This document shows, in pieces, positions 1 through 8,608 of a stretch of DNA of 64,000 bases. Numbering within the stretch: position 1 is the stretch's first letter; every line of letters begins with the position of its first letter. The position numbers were made by a program, and so were the translations under genes. The DNA lies in assembly GCF_014023275.1 (NCBI RefSeq), contig NZ_CP054698.1, positions 5,727,001-5,791,000 on the forward strand, in the 5' to 3' direction. This stretch comes from Nostoc edaphicum CCNP1411 (GTDB taxonomy: Bacteria > Cyanobacteriota > Cyanobacteriia > Cyanobacteriales > Nostocaceae). A model generated the notes under the pieces. That model searched no databases. It worked only from the letters and a program-made list of their open reading frames with translations, and was not told the origin of the DNA.

Positions 1-1063
1 CCTGATCTTGTCGCAATCTGTTGAAGATTTTGGCAAAGCGATCGCCTCCTACTTGCCCATCTTCTCCTTTACCATCGACAATTTCACCTTCAGCATAAAC
101 TACGGCAATTTGATTTTTTGAGCTACGTTCTACACCCAAAGATTTTCCGGAAACTTGGGCGTAGCTATTCAGGCTAATTTGACGAAATGTTTTGTCTTCT
201 TTATCGCTATCTGTCAACTTTTTGAGGTCAGTTACCACTTCATCGGGGTATTGTACTTGATCGACTAAACCGCTGGTTTTGGCTTGTGTGGCTTCTAGTA
301 GCGCCTGATTATCTGCGATTGCTTGCAACTGGTTAGGTTCAATTTTCCGACTTGCGCCTACAGCAGTGCGCCACTCTCCCCAAACATCATCTAACAATTT
401 CTGAGTTTGTTCGCGGTTTTCTGGACTTAACTTTGTCAGGAGAAACGGTTCAACAGCTCCCTTAAATTTCCCCACTCGCACGACTTGAATACCAATGCCA
501 TATTTCTGCAATGCTCCCGCTAAGAATACTGGTTGTGAACTCAAACCGTTGACTTCCATCATTCCTAGAGGATTAAGTACAATGGAATCTGCCACTGAAC
601 TAACGTAATATCCTTTTTCGCTCCAATCACTGCCATAGGCGACAATTTTTTTCCCAGCAGCGCGAAACTCTTCCAATGCTTTCCGAATTTCTTTCAGGGA
701 GGCATAGCCGACATCACTAGCTTGGCTTGTGTTTGTTGCATCCAGGTAGATCCCGATAATTCGCGGATCGCGTCGAGCCTTCTCTAAAGTTTCCACAACT
801 TTGCGGAGTGTTATTCTTTCTTCATCCACACCTGATATTGTGTTTTGAAACAGTTGGTCTGAACTAGGTTCGCCATCAGTAATTTTCATTGACAAGTCAA
901 AAACCAGCACTGACTTATCTTTCACATTTGGCCCAGTATCTTTAGAGGAGGTAGCAGCCAATATCAGGAGAAACAGTCCAGTGGCTCCCAAACCACCGAA
1001 AATAATTAGTCCTAGTAAGGTGCCAACTAAACTAGCAAAAGTTTGTTTAATAAAGTTAGTCAT
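1..1063 (-). CDS. sppA: Signal peptide peptidase SppA (protease IV), N-terminal part, cut by window start
   Basis: Membrane-anchored serine protease that degrades cleaved signal peptides. Only about 354 N-terminal codons are inside the window; the rest lies before base 1. One hydrophobic helix (residues about 8-33) follows the start MTNFIKQ. The N-terminal SppA domain has the family's VGKFKGAVEPF segment, which carries the catalytic Lys of the Ser/Lys dyad; the nucleophilic Ser belongs to the missing C-terminal half. The chosen start is the ATG at 1063-1061. It lies in a run of ATGACTA heptamers, so several out-of-frame ATGs precede it. The 67K-type family is certain; the integrity of the C-terminal part cannot be judged. 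Confidence 0.9.
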   Translation of the reverse strand, partial: MTNFIKQTFASLVGTLLGLIIFGGLGATGLFLLILAATSSKDTGPNVKDKSVLVFDLSMKITDGEPSSDQLFQNTISGVDEERITLRKVVETLEKARRDPRIIGIYLDATNTSQASDVGYASLKEIRKALEEFRAAGKKIVAYGSDWSEKGYYVSSVADSIVLNPLGMMEVNGLSSQPVFLAGALQKYGIGIQVVRVGKFKGAVEPFLLTKLSPENREQTQKLLDDVWGEWRTAVGASRKIEPNQLQAIADNQALLEATQAKTSGLVDQVQYPDEVVTDLKKLTDSDKEDKTFRQISLNSYAQVSGKSLGVERSSKNQIAVVYAEGEIVDGKGEDGQVGGDRFAKIFNRLRQDQ

Positions 1064-1258
1064 TAGTCATTAGTCATTAGTCATTGGGCATGGGGCAAAA
1101 TAGTTCCGAGTTCCGAGTTCCGTTAGCGGGGCGTTTAGCCCGTTCTGAGTAAAAAAGTGAGATTCCCCACTCAGCACTCATAACTCAGCACTCAGCACTC
1201 TTGAGGGGCATTGGGCATTGGTCATTCACAAAGAACAAATGACAAATGACTAATGACC
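1058..1258. repeat. Cluster of short tandem heptamer repeats between sppA and fni
   Basis: Heptamers in tandem: AGTCATT about four times (1058-1086), TTCCGAG-type units (1101-1124), CACTCAG/CAGCACT-type units (about 1159-1201), and AATGACA/AATGACT units near 1236-1257. These are typical cyanobacterial STRR sequences. The first block contains the sppA start codon. Confidence 0.8.
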
Positions 1259-1266
1259 TACTTAAT

Positions 1267-2316
1267 TTATTCTATGCGCTGTAAACTTCCAGAGTGCTTT
1301 AACTGATACAAGGTGGTGTTGCCAGTGCAGAATAAGACTGTGGTGATTTCGGCGATTAATACTTCAGCAAGTTCCGCAACTGCTGTCTCTGATGTTGCTG
1401 CTGCTTGCAAGAAAGGCATGGCTAAACCAGCTATATCTGCTCCCAAGGCGATCGCAGTTGCAACATCCAATCCATGACGCAAACCTCCTGAAGCAATTAA
1501 GGGTACATCTGGTGCAATCGCTCTAATAGTTGTAATGCACTCTGCTGTCGGTAAACCCCAATCGGCAAAAGTCATCCCTAAGCGACGTTGCAAAGGATTT
1601 TCTGCCCGTTCACTTTCTACTTTTGCCCAAGAAGTACCTCCCGCACCCGCCACATCAATGGCTGCTACTCCAGCGGCAATTAGTTTCTGTGCGATCGCTG
1701 CTGAAATGCCGTTACCAACTTCCTTCGCAATCACTGGCACTGGTAGTTTACTGCACAAATCAGATATCTTGTCAATCAAGCCCCGAAAATTAGTATCACC
1801 TTTGGGTTGAATGCACTCTTGTAGAGGGTTGATATGTAAAATCAGGGCATCAGCCTCTAGAATATCAACTACGCGCAAACATTCATCTAAGCCATACTTG
1901 TAGTTAAGTTGCACAGCCCCTAAGTTGGCAAATAACAGAACATCGGGGGCATACTTGCGGACAGCAAAAGTATCAGCTACTTGGGGTTTTTCTACCGCTA
2001 CTCGCTGGGAACCAACACCCATTGCAATTTTGTAGTGTTGCGCGACTTGGGCCAAACGTTGGTTAATCATTGCGGCTTGTTCTGTTCCGCCAGTCATGGA
2101 AGAAATTAATAAGGGTGCGCCAAGGTGTTTCCCCAGGAAAGTTGTGCTGACATCAATATCGTTGTGGTTTAGTTCGGGTAAGCAAGAATGGGTAAAACGA
2201 TAACGTTCCAGTCCATTGGTGATTTGATGAGACTGAACATCTTCCTCTAAGCAGATCCGAATGTGATCCGCTTTGCGATTCTGAGTTTGTGCAGAGATAT
2301 TGGTAGGGGCGTTCAC
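1267..2316 (-). CDS. fni: Type 2 isopentenyl-diphosphate delta-isomerase (FMN-dependent)
   Basis: Interconverts isopentenyl and dimethylallyl diphosphate, supplying carotenoid, phytol and quinone precursors after the MEP pathway; cytosolic, FMN and NADPH dependent. The family signatures are clear: [10 protein letters not shown] near the N-terminus, [41 protein letters not shown] and the phosphate-binding [11 protein letters not shown]. The frame is open to an ATG at 2388, but the extra 24 residues look non-conserved. The GTG at 2316-2314 gives 349 residues, the usual cyanobacterial length, so I prefer it, although no strong ribosome binding site precedes either start. It has no obvious operon partner. 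Confidence 0.93.
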   Translation of the reverse strand: MNAPTNISAQTQNRKADHIRICLEEDVQSHQITNGLERYRFTHSCLPELNHNDIDVSTTFLGKHLGAPLLISSMTGGTEQAAMINQRLAQVAQHYKIAMGVGSQRVAVEKPQVADTFAVRKYAPDVLLFANLGAVQLNYKYGLDECLRVVDILEADALILHINPLQECIQPKGDTNFRGLIDKISDLCSKLPVPVIAKEVGNGISAAIAQKLIAAGVAAIDVAGAGGTSWAKVESERAENPLQRRLGMTFADWGLPTAECITTIRAIAPDVPLIASGGLRHGLDVATAIALGADIAGLAMPFLQAAATSETAVAELAEVLIAEITTVLFCTGNTTLYQLKHSGSLQRIE

Positions 2317-2468
2317 TGGTGCTATGGCTAAAAATATTTGCTTGCGATCGCTATTGTTACATTGTCTGCAACCGTATTTGTATAACAAAATTATTTATTT
2401 TCGCTATCTTTCGGGTACGTTACGCTATTGATAACAGAACCATTCCCCCATTTTATGAGTTAATTAAT

Positions 2469-3056
2469 ATGGTTTTACAAACAGAAAAGCGCTACTACAC
2501 CCCAGAAGAATATTTGGAATTAGAAGAGAAGGCTGAATATAAAAATGAATACATAGATGGAGAAATTATACCGATGACAGGGGGGACAACTAACCACAAC
2601 AACATTGCAGGTAATTTTTATAAAAAGTTTCCTCTGACTGTGCAGGGACAAGATTATGAGATTTACATAGGGGATGTGAAATTATCAATACCTCGTCATC
2701 GCCTTTATACTTATCCTGATGTGATCGTCATCAAAGGTAAGCCTATTTATGAGGGAACAGGTACAACAATTATTACTAATCCCTTATTAATTGTTGAAGT
2801 CTTATCAAATTCAACTAAAAATTATGACAAAACAGATAAGTTTAAATATTATCGTTCAATCCCTGGTTTTAAAGAATATATTATGATTGACCAGTATAGT
2901 TTTGCTGTGGAACAATTTGCAAAGCAAGCAGAAGGTCAATGGATTTTTAAGGAATATGAAGGTGAAGATGCAGTTTTAATCTTAGATTCTATTGGATTTC
3001 AAATTGCCTTGCGTGATATTTATGAACGGGTTGATTTTGAGTTGATTGAGGAATAA
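2469..3056 (+). CDS. Uma2 family protein (DUF820, PD-(D/E)XK endonuclease fold)
   Basis: Small protein (195 residues) of the Uma2/DUF820 family, which is greatly expanded in cyanobacteria and has a restriction-endonuclease-like fold; the biological role is unknown. Visible features are the N-terminal YTPEEYLELEE / EYIDGEI segment, the metal-site Asp in YPDVIVIKG, the E-containing LLIVEVLSNST and Lys residues in YDKTDKFKYYRSIPG, then EYIMIDQ. The ATG at 2469 starts the conserved MVLQTEKRYYTPEEY region; the open frame upstream is unlike the family. It converges on the next gene across a short hairpin. Confidence 0.85.
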   Translation: MVLQTEKRYYTPEEYLELEEKAEYKNEYIDGEIIPMTGGTTNHNNIAGNFYKKFPLTVQGQDYEIYIGDVKLSIPRHRLYTYPDVIVIKGKPIYEGTGTTIITNPLLIVEVLSNSTKNYDKTDKFKYYRSIPGFKEYIMIDQYSFAVEQFAKQAEGQWIFKEYEGEDAVLILDSIGFQIALRDIYERVDFELIEE

Positions 3057-3071
3057 AACTGCGATAACATG

Positions 3072-3096
3072 GGCATCATTCACGGTGAATGATGCC
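3072..3096. terminator. Hairpin between convergent genes
   Basis: A 12-bp perfect inverted repeat (GGCATCATTCAC and its complement) with almost no loop, followed by TATTTGTTG. It sits 16 bases after the Uma2 stop and before the end of the convergent gene, so it can act as a two-way terminator. Confidence 0.6.
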
Positions 3097-3109
3097 TATT
3101 TGTTGCTCA

Positions 3110-3502
3110 TTACGCCGTCTGTGTAGAAGCCGCTTTTGAGTCTGCGGTGGATTTTAACCGTGTAATGGTGGCTTTGCGAATGCGATCGCTTTTGCGTACT
3201 CCGCCTGTCATCTCGTATTCCCGGCTGTCTTTGCCATACTTTAACACGACACCACTGACTAAGCGTTCTGAGGTTTCGCGGATAGTCTTTTCAAGGCTTT
3301 CTATTTGTTCCTTTGCCGTGTCAATGGCAGTTAGCATCATATTATACTCGTCAATCTGGTTGCGGAGTTGCCCGGTTAACTCGGTTAAATGGTTTAAGCT
3401 GATCGAATCACCAAAGTCGAGGCTAGAATCGATTGATTTAAATCCGATTACTCTCTGTTCGGTTTTTTCTAGCACGGTAGAGCTTCTTTTTTGGCGTGGC
3501 AT
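3110..3502 (-). CDS. Conserved hypothetical protein with coiled-coil region
   Basis: 130 residues from the ATG at 3502. I do not recognise a named family. The middle (residues about 40-90) is a heptad-rich helix (HLTELTGQLRNQIDEYNMML, QIESLEKTIRETSERL) followed by a basic segment (GKDSREYEMTGGVRKSDRIR KATITRLK) and a Thr/Ala/Ser-rich tail. The high charge and the basic RxxR segments would fit a nucleic-acid or regulatory role, but that is inference only. The frame stays open upstream to 3892 because the 21-bp repeat array has a period divisible by three. MPRQKRSS looks like the natural start. Confidence 0.6.
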   Translation of the reverse strand: MPRQKRSSTVLEKTEQRVIGFKSIDSSLDFGDSISLNHLTELTGQLRNQIDEYNMMLTAIDTAKEQIESLEKTIRETSERLVSGVVLKYGKDSREYEMTGGVRKSDRIRKATITRLKSTADSKAASTQTA

Positions 3503-3639
3503 CAATGCAGACTTTTTACTAAACTTTATCTTTCTAGAGTGTCTCAATGGAGCGATGTAGTGGTTCAGTAAAACTTGCAAAATAAGGTGTTTTTTGTAAT
3601 AAGATTGGATTGCTGGTTCAGTAATTACACGACAATAAA

Positions 3640-3849
3640 CTTGTGTTGTGGACGAATGGGCTTGTGTTCTAAACGAATGGGGTGGTGTTGTGAACGAATA
3701 GGGTTGTGTTCTGGACGAATGGGGTGGTGTTCTGAACGAATGGGGTGGTGTTCTGAACGAATGGGGTTGTGTTGTGGACAAATGGGGTGGTGTTCTGAAC
3801 GAATGGGGTTGTGTTGTGGACAAATGGGGTTGTGTTGTGGACGAGCAAG
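3640..3849. repeat. 21-bp minisatellite, about 10 units
   Basis: Tandem 21-base units, register GTGGTGTTCTGAACGAATGG plus G. The clean units start at 3640, 3661, 3682, 3703, 3724, 3745, 3766, 3787 and 3808; a degenerate tenth unit (3829-3849) runs into the neighbouring palindrome. Units differ at a few positions (GTGG/GTTG, TTCTGAAC/TTGTGGAC, CGAA/CAAA) and the two main variants alternate. The period is three heptamers, like an expanded STRR, and leaves several reading frames open on both strands. Confidence 0.93.
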
Positions 3850-3850
3850 A

Positions 3851-3880
3851 GAGACGCGATAAATCGCCGTCTCTACAAGG
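3851..3880. repeat. Dispersed REP-like palindrome (copy 1)
   Basis: GAGACGCGATAAATCGCCGT followed by CTCTACAAGG: one copy of the palindrome (GACGCGATTTATCGCGTC core, CTCTACAAG tail) found about ten times in the window. It adjoins the end of the minisatellite. Confidence 0.85.
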
Positions 3881-3970
3881 CGTTTTTGTCATCTATTATA
3901 ATTTTTATCAAAAAACCCTATCCGAACCGGATTGCACGCAATCGAGAAACGTAACAAATAGACCATACAT

Positions 3971-4025
3971 CTTGTAGAGACGCAATTCATCGCGTCTTCT
4001 TCATCCCACAATTCATCGCGTCTTA
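3971..4025. repeat. Dispersed REP-like palindrome (copy 2, with extra half-arm)
   Basis: CTTGTAGAGACGCAATTCAT, then CGCGTCTTCTTC, and about 16 bases later a second ATTCATCGCGTCTTA arm. The same double-arm arrangement occurs downstream of the RAYT gene at 11163-11210. Confidence 0.8.
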
Positions 4026-4119
4026 AACCAAGGATGTGTTGCAATCATTAATTAAATTGTTATTAGATTTTTTCACACAATTAAACCGGATTCCTATATA
4101 AATCAACCAATATAGCCAC

Positions 4120-4147
4120 AGCCCCTCTTTGCTTGCAGAGAGGGGCT
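4120..4147. terminator. Hairpin after the small 4155-4415 gene
   Basis: AGCCCCTCT pairs with AGAGGGGCT around a 10-base loop, 8 bases beyond the stop of the minus-strand small gene. There is no strong T run on either side, so termination is likely but unproved. Confidence 0.5.
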
Positions 4148-4154
4148 TGTGATA

Positions 4155-4415
4155 TTATTGCTCCTCAGAATGGCGATGTTTAGGTAACAAGCTCTTTTTC
4201 TGTTTTTCTTGCAAACTGCTGGCTTCTTTTAGGACTGGAATACACTGGTTAATCATCCAGATTAAAACCTCGATTGTTGAGTCTCCTTGCTGAATGCGGT
4301 TTTCGGCATTTACACCAATTAATATTGTTTGCAGAATTAGTAAGAAAGCGTAGGCGTAGCCCGTCGTAGACATCGCTTTTTGACTTGCATTTTTACCAGG
4401 TTTTTTAGCTGACAT
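4155..4415 (-). CDS. Small hypothetical protein with one hydrophobic segment
   Basis: 86 residues. An AAGGTG ribosome binding site lies about 8 bases before the ATG at 4415. I do not recognise the family. It has a basic N-terminus (MSAKKPGKNASQK), a hydrophobic stretch (YAYAFLLILQTILIGV, residues about 20-35), an amphipathic helix (TIEVLIWMINQCIPVLKEA) and a charged tail. Part of the N-terminal half is encoded by a dispersed repeat (4345-4380), so that portion may be repeat-derived. The gene is divergent from the NACHT gene across 154 bases. It could be a real small membrane-associated protein or a fortuitous frame. Confidence 0.45.
   Translation of the reverse strand: MSAKKPGKNASQKAMSTTGYAYAFLLILQTILIGVNAENRIQQGDSTIEVLIWMINQCIPVLKEASSLQEKQKKSLLPKHRHSEEQ
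4345..4380. repeat. Dispersed GCGTAGGCGTAGCCCG repeat, copy 1
   Basis: GCGTAGGCGTAGCCCGTCGT followed by AGACATCGC, which resembles a second copy at 8541-8568 (GCGTAGGCGTAGCCCGCCGC, AGGAATCG). On the minus strand this copy is read as part of the small protein. Confidence 0.75.
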
Positions 4416-4569
4416 CTGAATTCACCTTGTTTTTGGGTTTACAAGGTCAATTATTTTTTTGGGTATTTCCCCAGACACATCCCCCACGCAACGTCTATAA
4501 TGCTTGTATCGTCAGCTTTTGCGGCTTGGGTAAGCTTGTTTGTTTGGGTAATTAAAAATTATTTGACTG

Positions 4570-7500
4570 ATGTCAAGAAATATTCGTGGAGATGAATCAG
4601 TTTTAGAGAATGTACTCAGTCTGGTAGAAGCATTGCTGCAACTGTCGGAAAAGCAAGATTGTGAATCAAAACTTCCACTTTGCGCTGTCTGGAATGCTGA
4701 TAAGTTGCGAATTACCGGATATAAAAGCCAACAAACAAGAGGAAACAGAAGCAAAACAACTGAAGTTGGTACAAAAAAGGAATATTTATTCAACCAGATT
4801 AAAGATGCTGGCAAAACTTTAAAACTTCCCCCGCAAAAAGCAGAATCTAACGTTTCTCAGGAAAAAAGAGAATTAGACGAGCTTCAAACTGCACTCGACT
4901 GGTTGAAAGAGTTGGGAGTGCGAGAAGACCAAAAATCTACAAAAAATCAAGGTTATTGGAAATTTACCCTGACGCTAAAACATCAGACAGCGACGATAAA
5001 AGATAATTTGCAGGTAGTTAAGCAGAAGTGGAACGAATACCAAAAGACGAATTTAAAAGAAACATTCCAGGTACAAACAACAGATAGCTTCGATTGGCAA
5101 GAAATCTGCGGCGCTATGCTGGAAAAGCACAAGCGTCTCACCACAAATGAGTTGCTGTTTGCTGATGATGAGATGAAATTTGAGCTAGAGGCAATTCATG
5201 TTCCTTTAGCATTGGTGGAACGTAATAAACCGAAGAAGTGCACCGAGGATATTTCCGCAGAACAAGGTTCGCGGCTTTATGAACCGAGTTATGAAGAGAA
5301 GCAGCGATTTGAACATGAGGCTTTTTTAGAGCAAATTATCCGTGATGGTGTTGGTAAAACTCAAGGACACCGCATCGCTTTAATTGGAGAACCCGGTGCG
5401 GGAAAAACTACTCAGTTGCAAACTATAGCTTTTTGGATATTAAAGAAGAATCTGGGTTTACCAATTTGGATTTCTTTGGCAGACTTGCAAGAAAAGAGTG
5501 TAGAAAATTATCTGCTGCAAGATTGGCTGAAGAATGCTTTAGAAGTGGTGCGTGTAAAAGAAGAACAGGAAAACGCTATTGCAGATTTATTCAAGAATAA
5601 TCGTGTGTGGTTGTTGTTGGATGCAGCAGATGAAATATCTTCACTCCAACCATTAACTGAGATTTCCCAGCAGTTGACGGGATGGGTGAAAAATGCGCGG
5701 GTTGTGCTGACTTGTCGGGTGAATGTTTGGGAAGCAAACGCCAACGCTTTAGAAAATTTTGAGACGTATCGGTTACTCAATTTTGAATATCCGCAACAAG
5801 TGCAAGAGTTTATTGGGCGTTGGTTTCACAACAAGGATGCAGACAAAGGGGAAAAATTATGGCAGGAATTAGATAAAGCTGAACGTCAGCGCATCCAAGA
5901 TTTAGTTAAAAATCCTTTGCGGTTAGCGCTGTTGTGTAGCACTTGGCAAGGTTCCGATAAAGGTTTACCGGAAACTAAAGCCGGACTTTATCAGCATTTT
6001 GTGGAAGAGGTTTACAAGTGGAAAGAAAACCGCTTCCCCACTACTGAACAGCAGCAAGAGGAATTAAACGCTGCGTTGGGACGTTTAGCAAAACGGGCAA
6101 TCGATCAAGAAACGTCACGGTTTCGGCTACGACATAAGTTTGTGCGTGAGGAATTAGGTGATGCAAAACAGCAAAATTCTTTATTTTGGTTAGCGTTAAA
6201 GTTGGGATGGCTAAATGAAGTTGGACTGGCTGCGGAATCAGCAACAAAAGAGAAAGTTTACGCTTTCTACCATCCCACATTTGAGGAATATTTTGCAGCG
6301 TTAGTGGTTGATGATTGGCACGAGTTTCTGAATCATGTTCCCGACAACCCCGCGCTAGGCGTTTATCGCATTTTTGCACCGCAGTGGAAAGAAGTGATTT
6401 TGCTGTGGTTGGGACGTGAGGATATGGGGAGGGAGAAGAAGGAAGAGTTTATTCAGGCGTTGGTGAAATTTGATGATGGGTGCGGAGAATACAGAGCTAT
6501 TGATAGAGTGAGAAAGGGATTTTACGAGTTTCGCACTTATTTTCTTGCTGCTGTGGGGGTTGATGAGTGGAAAAATTCTGTCAACACAGATGCTATTGTG
6601 GCGGAAATCGTTAAATGGCGCTGTGCTGAGTTTAAGGTTGAAGTAAATAGGTGGGTAGAATTTCTCACACCAATCGCAAAAGGAGCAGAGACAGCACTCT
6701 CTCAGACAAATCGCATAAAAGCGATAGCTGCCTTGGTGGAGTTAATCAACAAACCACAACTGGATGATTCTAACCGATGGCAAGCAGCATTTAGCTTAGG
6801 GCAAATTGGCTCTGGCGACCAAAAAGCGATTGATGCTTTGGTGGAGTTAATCAGCAAACCAAAACTGGATGATAATATCCTAAGGCTAGCGGCATTTAGC
6901 TTAGGGCAAATTGGCTCTGGCAACCAAAAAGCGATTGATGCCTTGGTGAAGTTAATCGGCAAAACACAACTGGATTATTCTACCCGATGGCAAGCGGCAG
7001 AAAGGTTAGGAGAAATTGGCTCTGGCAACCAAAAAGCGATTGATGCTTTGGTGGAGTTAATCAGCAAACCACAACTAGATGATGATACCCGAAGGCTAGC
7101 AGCAGAAAGCTTAAGGCAAATTGGCTCTGGCAACCAAAAAGCGATTGATGCTTTGGTGGAGTTAATCGGCAAACCACAACTGAATGATGATATCCGAAGG
7201 CTAGCGGCAAAAAGCTTAAGGCAGATCGACTCTGGCAACCAAAAAGCGCTCGCTGCCTTGGTGGAGTTAATCAACAAACCACAACTGGATGATTCTACCC
7301 GATGGCAAGCGGCATTTAGCTTAGGGCAAATTGACTCTGGTAACCAAAAAGCGATTGATGCTTTGGTGGAGTTAATCGGCAAACCACAACTGGATGATTC
7401 TACCCGATGGCAAGTGGCATTTAGCTTAGGGCAAATTGACTCTGGTAACCAAAAAGCAATTGATGCTTTGGTAGAGTTAATTGGCAAACCACAACTGGAT

Positions 7501-8361
7501 GATTTTACCCGATGGCGAGCGGCATATATTTTAGGGCAAATTGGCTCTGGCAACCAAAAAGCAATAGCTGCCTTGGTAGAGTTAATCGGCAAACCACAAC
7601 TGGATGATTCTACCCGAAGCCAAGTGGCAGAGAGCTTATGGCAAATTGACCCTGGCAACCAAGAAGCGATTGATGCTTTGGTAGAGTTAATTGGCAAACC
7701 ACAACTTGATTATTCTACCCGAAGGCAAGCGGCATATATTTTAGGGGAAATTGGCTCTGGCAACCAAGAAGCGATTGATGCTTTGGTAAAGTTAATTGGC
7801 AAACCACAACTGGATGATTCGACCCGAAGGCAAACGGCAGAAAGCTTAGGGAAAATTGGCCCTAGCAACCAAAAAACAATCGCTGCTTTGGTGGAGTTAA
7901 TCGGTAAACCACAACTGGATTATTTTACCCGAAGGCAAGCGGCATATATCTTAGGGCAAATTGGTTCTGGCAACCAAAAAGCGATCGCTGCTTTGCTGGA
8001 GTTAATCGGCAATCCACAACTGGATAATGACACCCGAAGGCAAGCGGCAGAAAGCTTAGGGCAAATTGGTTCTGGCAATCAAAAAGCGATCGCTGCTTTG
8101 CTGGAGTTAATCGGCAATCCACAACTGGATGATGATACCCGAAGGCAAGCGGCAGAAAGCTTAGGGAAAATTATGTTAGAGGAACAGATGCCGAGTGTTG
8201 TCACCGTGTTGAAAGATTACTTATCACCTGAAACTTACGAAAATGACTTTAAGCGATTTGATAATTGCTACGAAGTTATCTGGAAGTGCGCTCAAAGTAT
8301 GCCCTACCCCGCTTTTTATCAAGCTTGGCATCAACAAGAGAAAGTGAAAGATGGAGAGTAG
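4570..8361 (+). CDS. NACHT-domain NTPase with C-terminal HEAT-type repeat array (NLR-like)
   Basis: STAND-class signalling ATPase of 1263 residues. Residues 1-240 are an N-terminal region I cannot assign; residues about 98-165 (LDWLKELGVRE ... KDNLQVVKQKWNEYQ) look like a winged-helix-type adaptor. The NACHT NTPase follows: Walker A GEPGAGKTT at 273-281 and Walker B VWLLLDAADE with Asp351, then LTCRVNVWE and a helical region ending near 715. Residues 717-1206 are 14 tandem 35-residue HEAT-like repeats (KAIDALVELIGKPQLDDSTR plus WQAAFSLGQIDSGNQ). A cap (CYEVIWKCAQSMPYPAFYQAWH) ends the protein, and there is no fused nuclease or TIR. By analogy with bacterial NACHT immune proteins it may sense phage or self signals; this is inference. 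The region is rich in mobile elements. Confidence 0.88.
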   Translation: MSRNIRGDESVLENVLSLVEALLQLSEKQDCESKLPLCAVWNADKLRITGYKSQQTRGNRSKTTEVGTKKEYLFNQIKDAGKTLKLPPQKAESNVSQEKRELDELQTALDWLKELGVREDQKSTKNQGYWKFTLTLKHQTATIKDNLQVVKQKWNEYQKTNLKETFQVQTTDSFDWQEICGAMLEKHKRLTTNELLFADDEMKFELEAIHVPLALVERNKPKKCTEDISAEQGSRLYEPSYEEKQRFEHEAFLEQIIRDGVGKTQGHRIALIGEPGAGKTTQLQTIAFWILKKNLGLPIWISLADLQEKSVENYLLQDWLKNALEVVRVKEEQENAIADLFKNNRVWLLLDAADEISSLQPLTEISQQLTGWVKNARVVLTCRVNVWEANANALENFETYRLLNFEYPQQVQEFIGRWFHNKDADKGEKLWQELDKAERQRIQDLVKNPLRLALLCSTWQGSDKGLPETKAGLYQHFVEEVYKWKENRFPTTEQQQEELNAALGRLAKRAIDQETSRFRLRHKFVREELGDAKQQNSLFWLALKLGWLNEVGLAAESATKEKVYAFYHPTFEEYFAALVVDDWHEFLNHVPDNPALGVYRIFAPQWKEVILLWLGREDMGREKKEEFIQALVKFDDGCGEYRAIDRVRKGFYEFRTYFLAAVGVDEWKNSVNTDAIVAEIVKWRCAEFKVEVNRWVEFLTPIAKGAETALSQTNRIKAIAALVELINKPQLDDSNRWQAAFSLGQIGSGDQKAIDALVELISKPKLDDNILRLAAFSLGQIGSGNQKAIDALVKLIGKTQLDYSTRWQAAERLGEIGSGNQKAIDALVELISKPQLDDDTRRLAAESLRQIGSGNQKAIDALVELIGKPQLNDDIRRLAAKSLRQIDSGNQKALAALVELINKPQLDDSTRWQAAFSLGQIDSGNQKAIDALVELIGKPQLDDSTRWQVAFSLGQIDSGNQKAIDALVELIGKPQLDDFTRWRAAYILGQIGSGNQKAIAALVELIGKPQLDDSTRSQVAESLWQIDPGNQEAIDALVELIGKPQLDYSTRRQAAYILGEIGSGNQEAIDALVKLIGKPQLDDSTRRQTAESLGKIGPSNQKTIAALVELIGKPQLDYFTRRQAAYILGQIGSGNQKAIAALLELIGNPQLDNDTRRQAAESLGQIGSGNQKAIAALLELIGNPQLDDDTRRQAAESLGKIMLEEQMPSVVTVLKDYLSPETYENDFKRFDNCYEVIWKCAQSMPYPAFYQAWHQQEKVKDGE
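6718..8187 (+). repeat. 14 tandem 105-bp coding repeats (HEAT array)
   Basis: Exactly 14 in-frame units of 105 bases, each coding 35 residues. Many neighbouring units are almost identical at DNA level, including silent positions. Changes are concentrated at unit residues 16-19, 21-23, 25-26, 28 and 31-32. Units 1, 6, 7 and 8 share Trp at position 21, while units 4, 5 and 10-14 have Arg there. Confidence 0.95.
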
Positions 8362-8415
8362 GAAAGAAAAATACTTCCTCCAGCCAAAACATAAGCGAAA
8401 TGTAGAAGCAGCAAT

Positions 8416-8446
8416 CCCTTGTAAAGACGCGATTCATCGCATCTCG
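8416..8446. repeat. Dispersed REP-like palindrome (copy 3, degenerate)
   Basis: CTTGTAAAGACGCGATTCAT followed by CGCATCTCG, just downstream of the NACHT gene. Two substitutions from the usual GAGACGCGAT / ATCGCGTCTC arms. Confidence 0.75.
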
Positions 8447-8540
8447 TAAGCGTCTGGTAAATCTATCGCGTCTGATATTTCCGCAATCCAGGGAATGCGA
8501 TCGCCCCTAGTAAAACATATATTGTAAACAGAATGGGAAT

Positions 8541-8568
8541 GCGTAGGCGTAGCCCGCCGCAGGAATCG
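8541..8568. repeat. Dispersed GCGTAGGCGTAGCCCG repeat, copy 2
   Basis: GCGTAGGCGTAGCCCGCCGC followed by AGGAATCG, then a HIP1 site. Closely related to the copy inside the small gene at 4345-4380. Confidence 0.75.
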
Positions 8569-8608
8569 TTTTTGCGATCGCCGCGATGAATTGATTAAGC
8601 GATCGCCT

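Noticed and set aside
3640..3849. Possible CRISPR array
   Set aside because: Units are contiguous with no unique spacers; it is a tandem minisatellite. No cas genes are present.
3575..3862. Cys-rich plus-strand frame across the minisatellite
   Set aside because: Open only because 21 is a multiple of three; no ribosome binding site or conserved part. Kept as a note in the minisatellite finding.
6702..8122. Long minus-strand frames opposite the HEAT array
   Set aside because: They arise from the 105-base repeat on the other strand; the plus-strand NACHT gene accounts for them.
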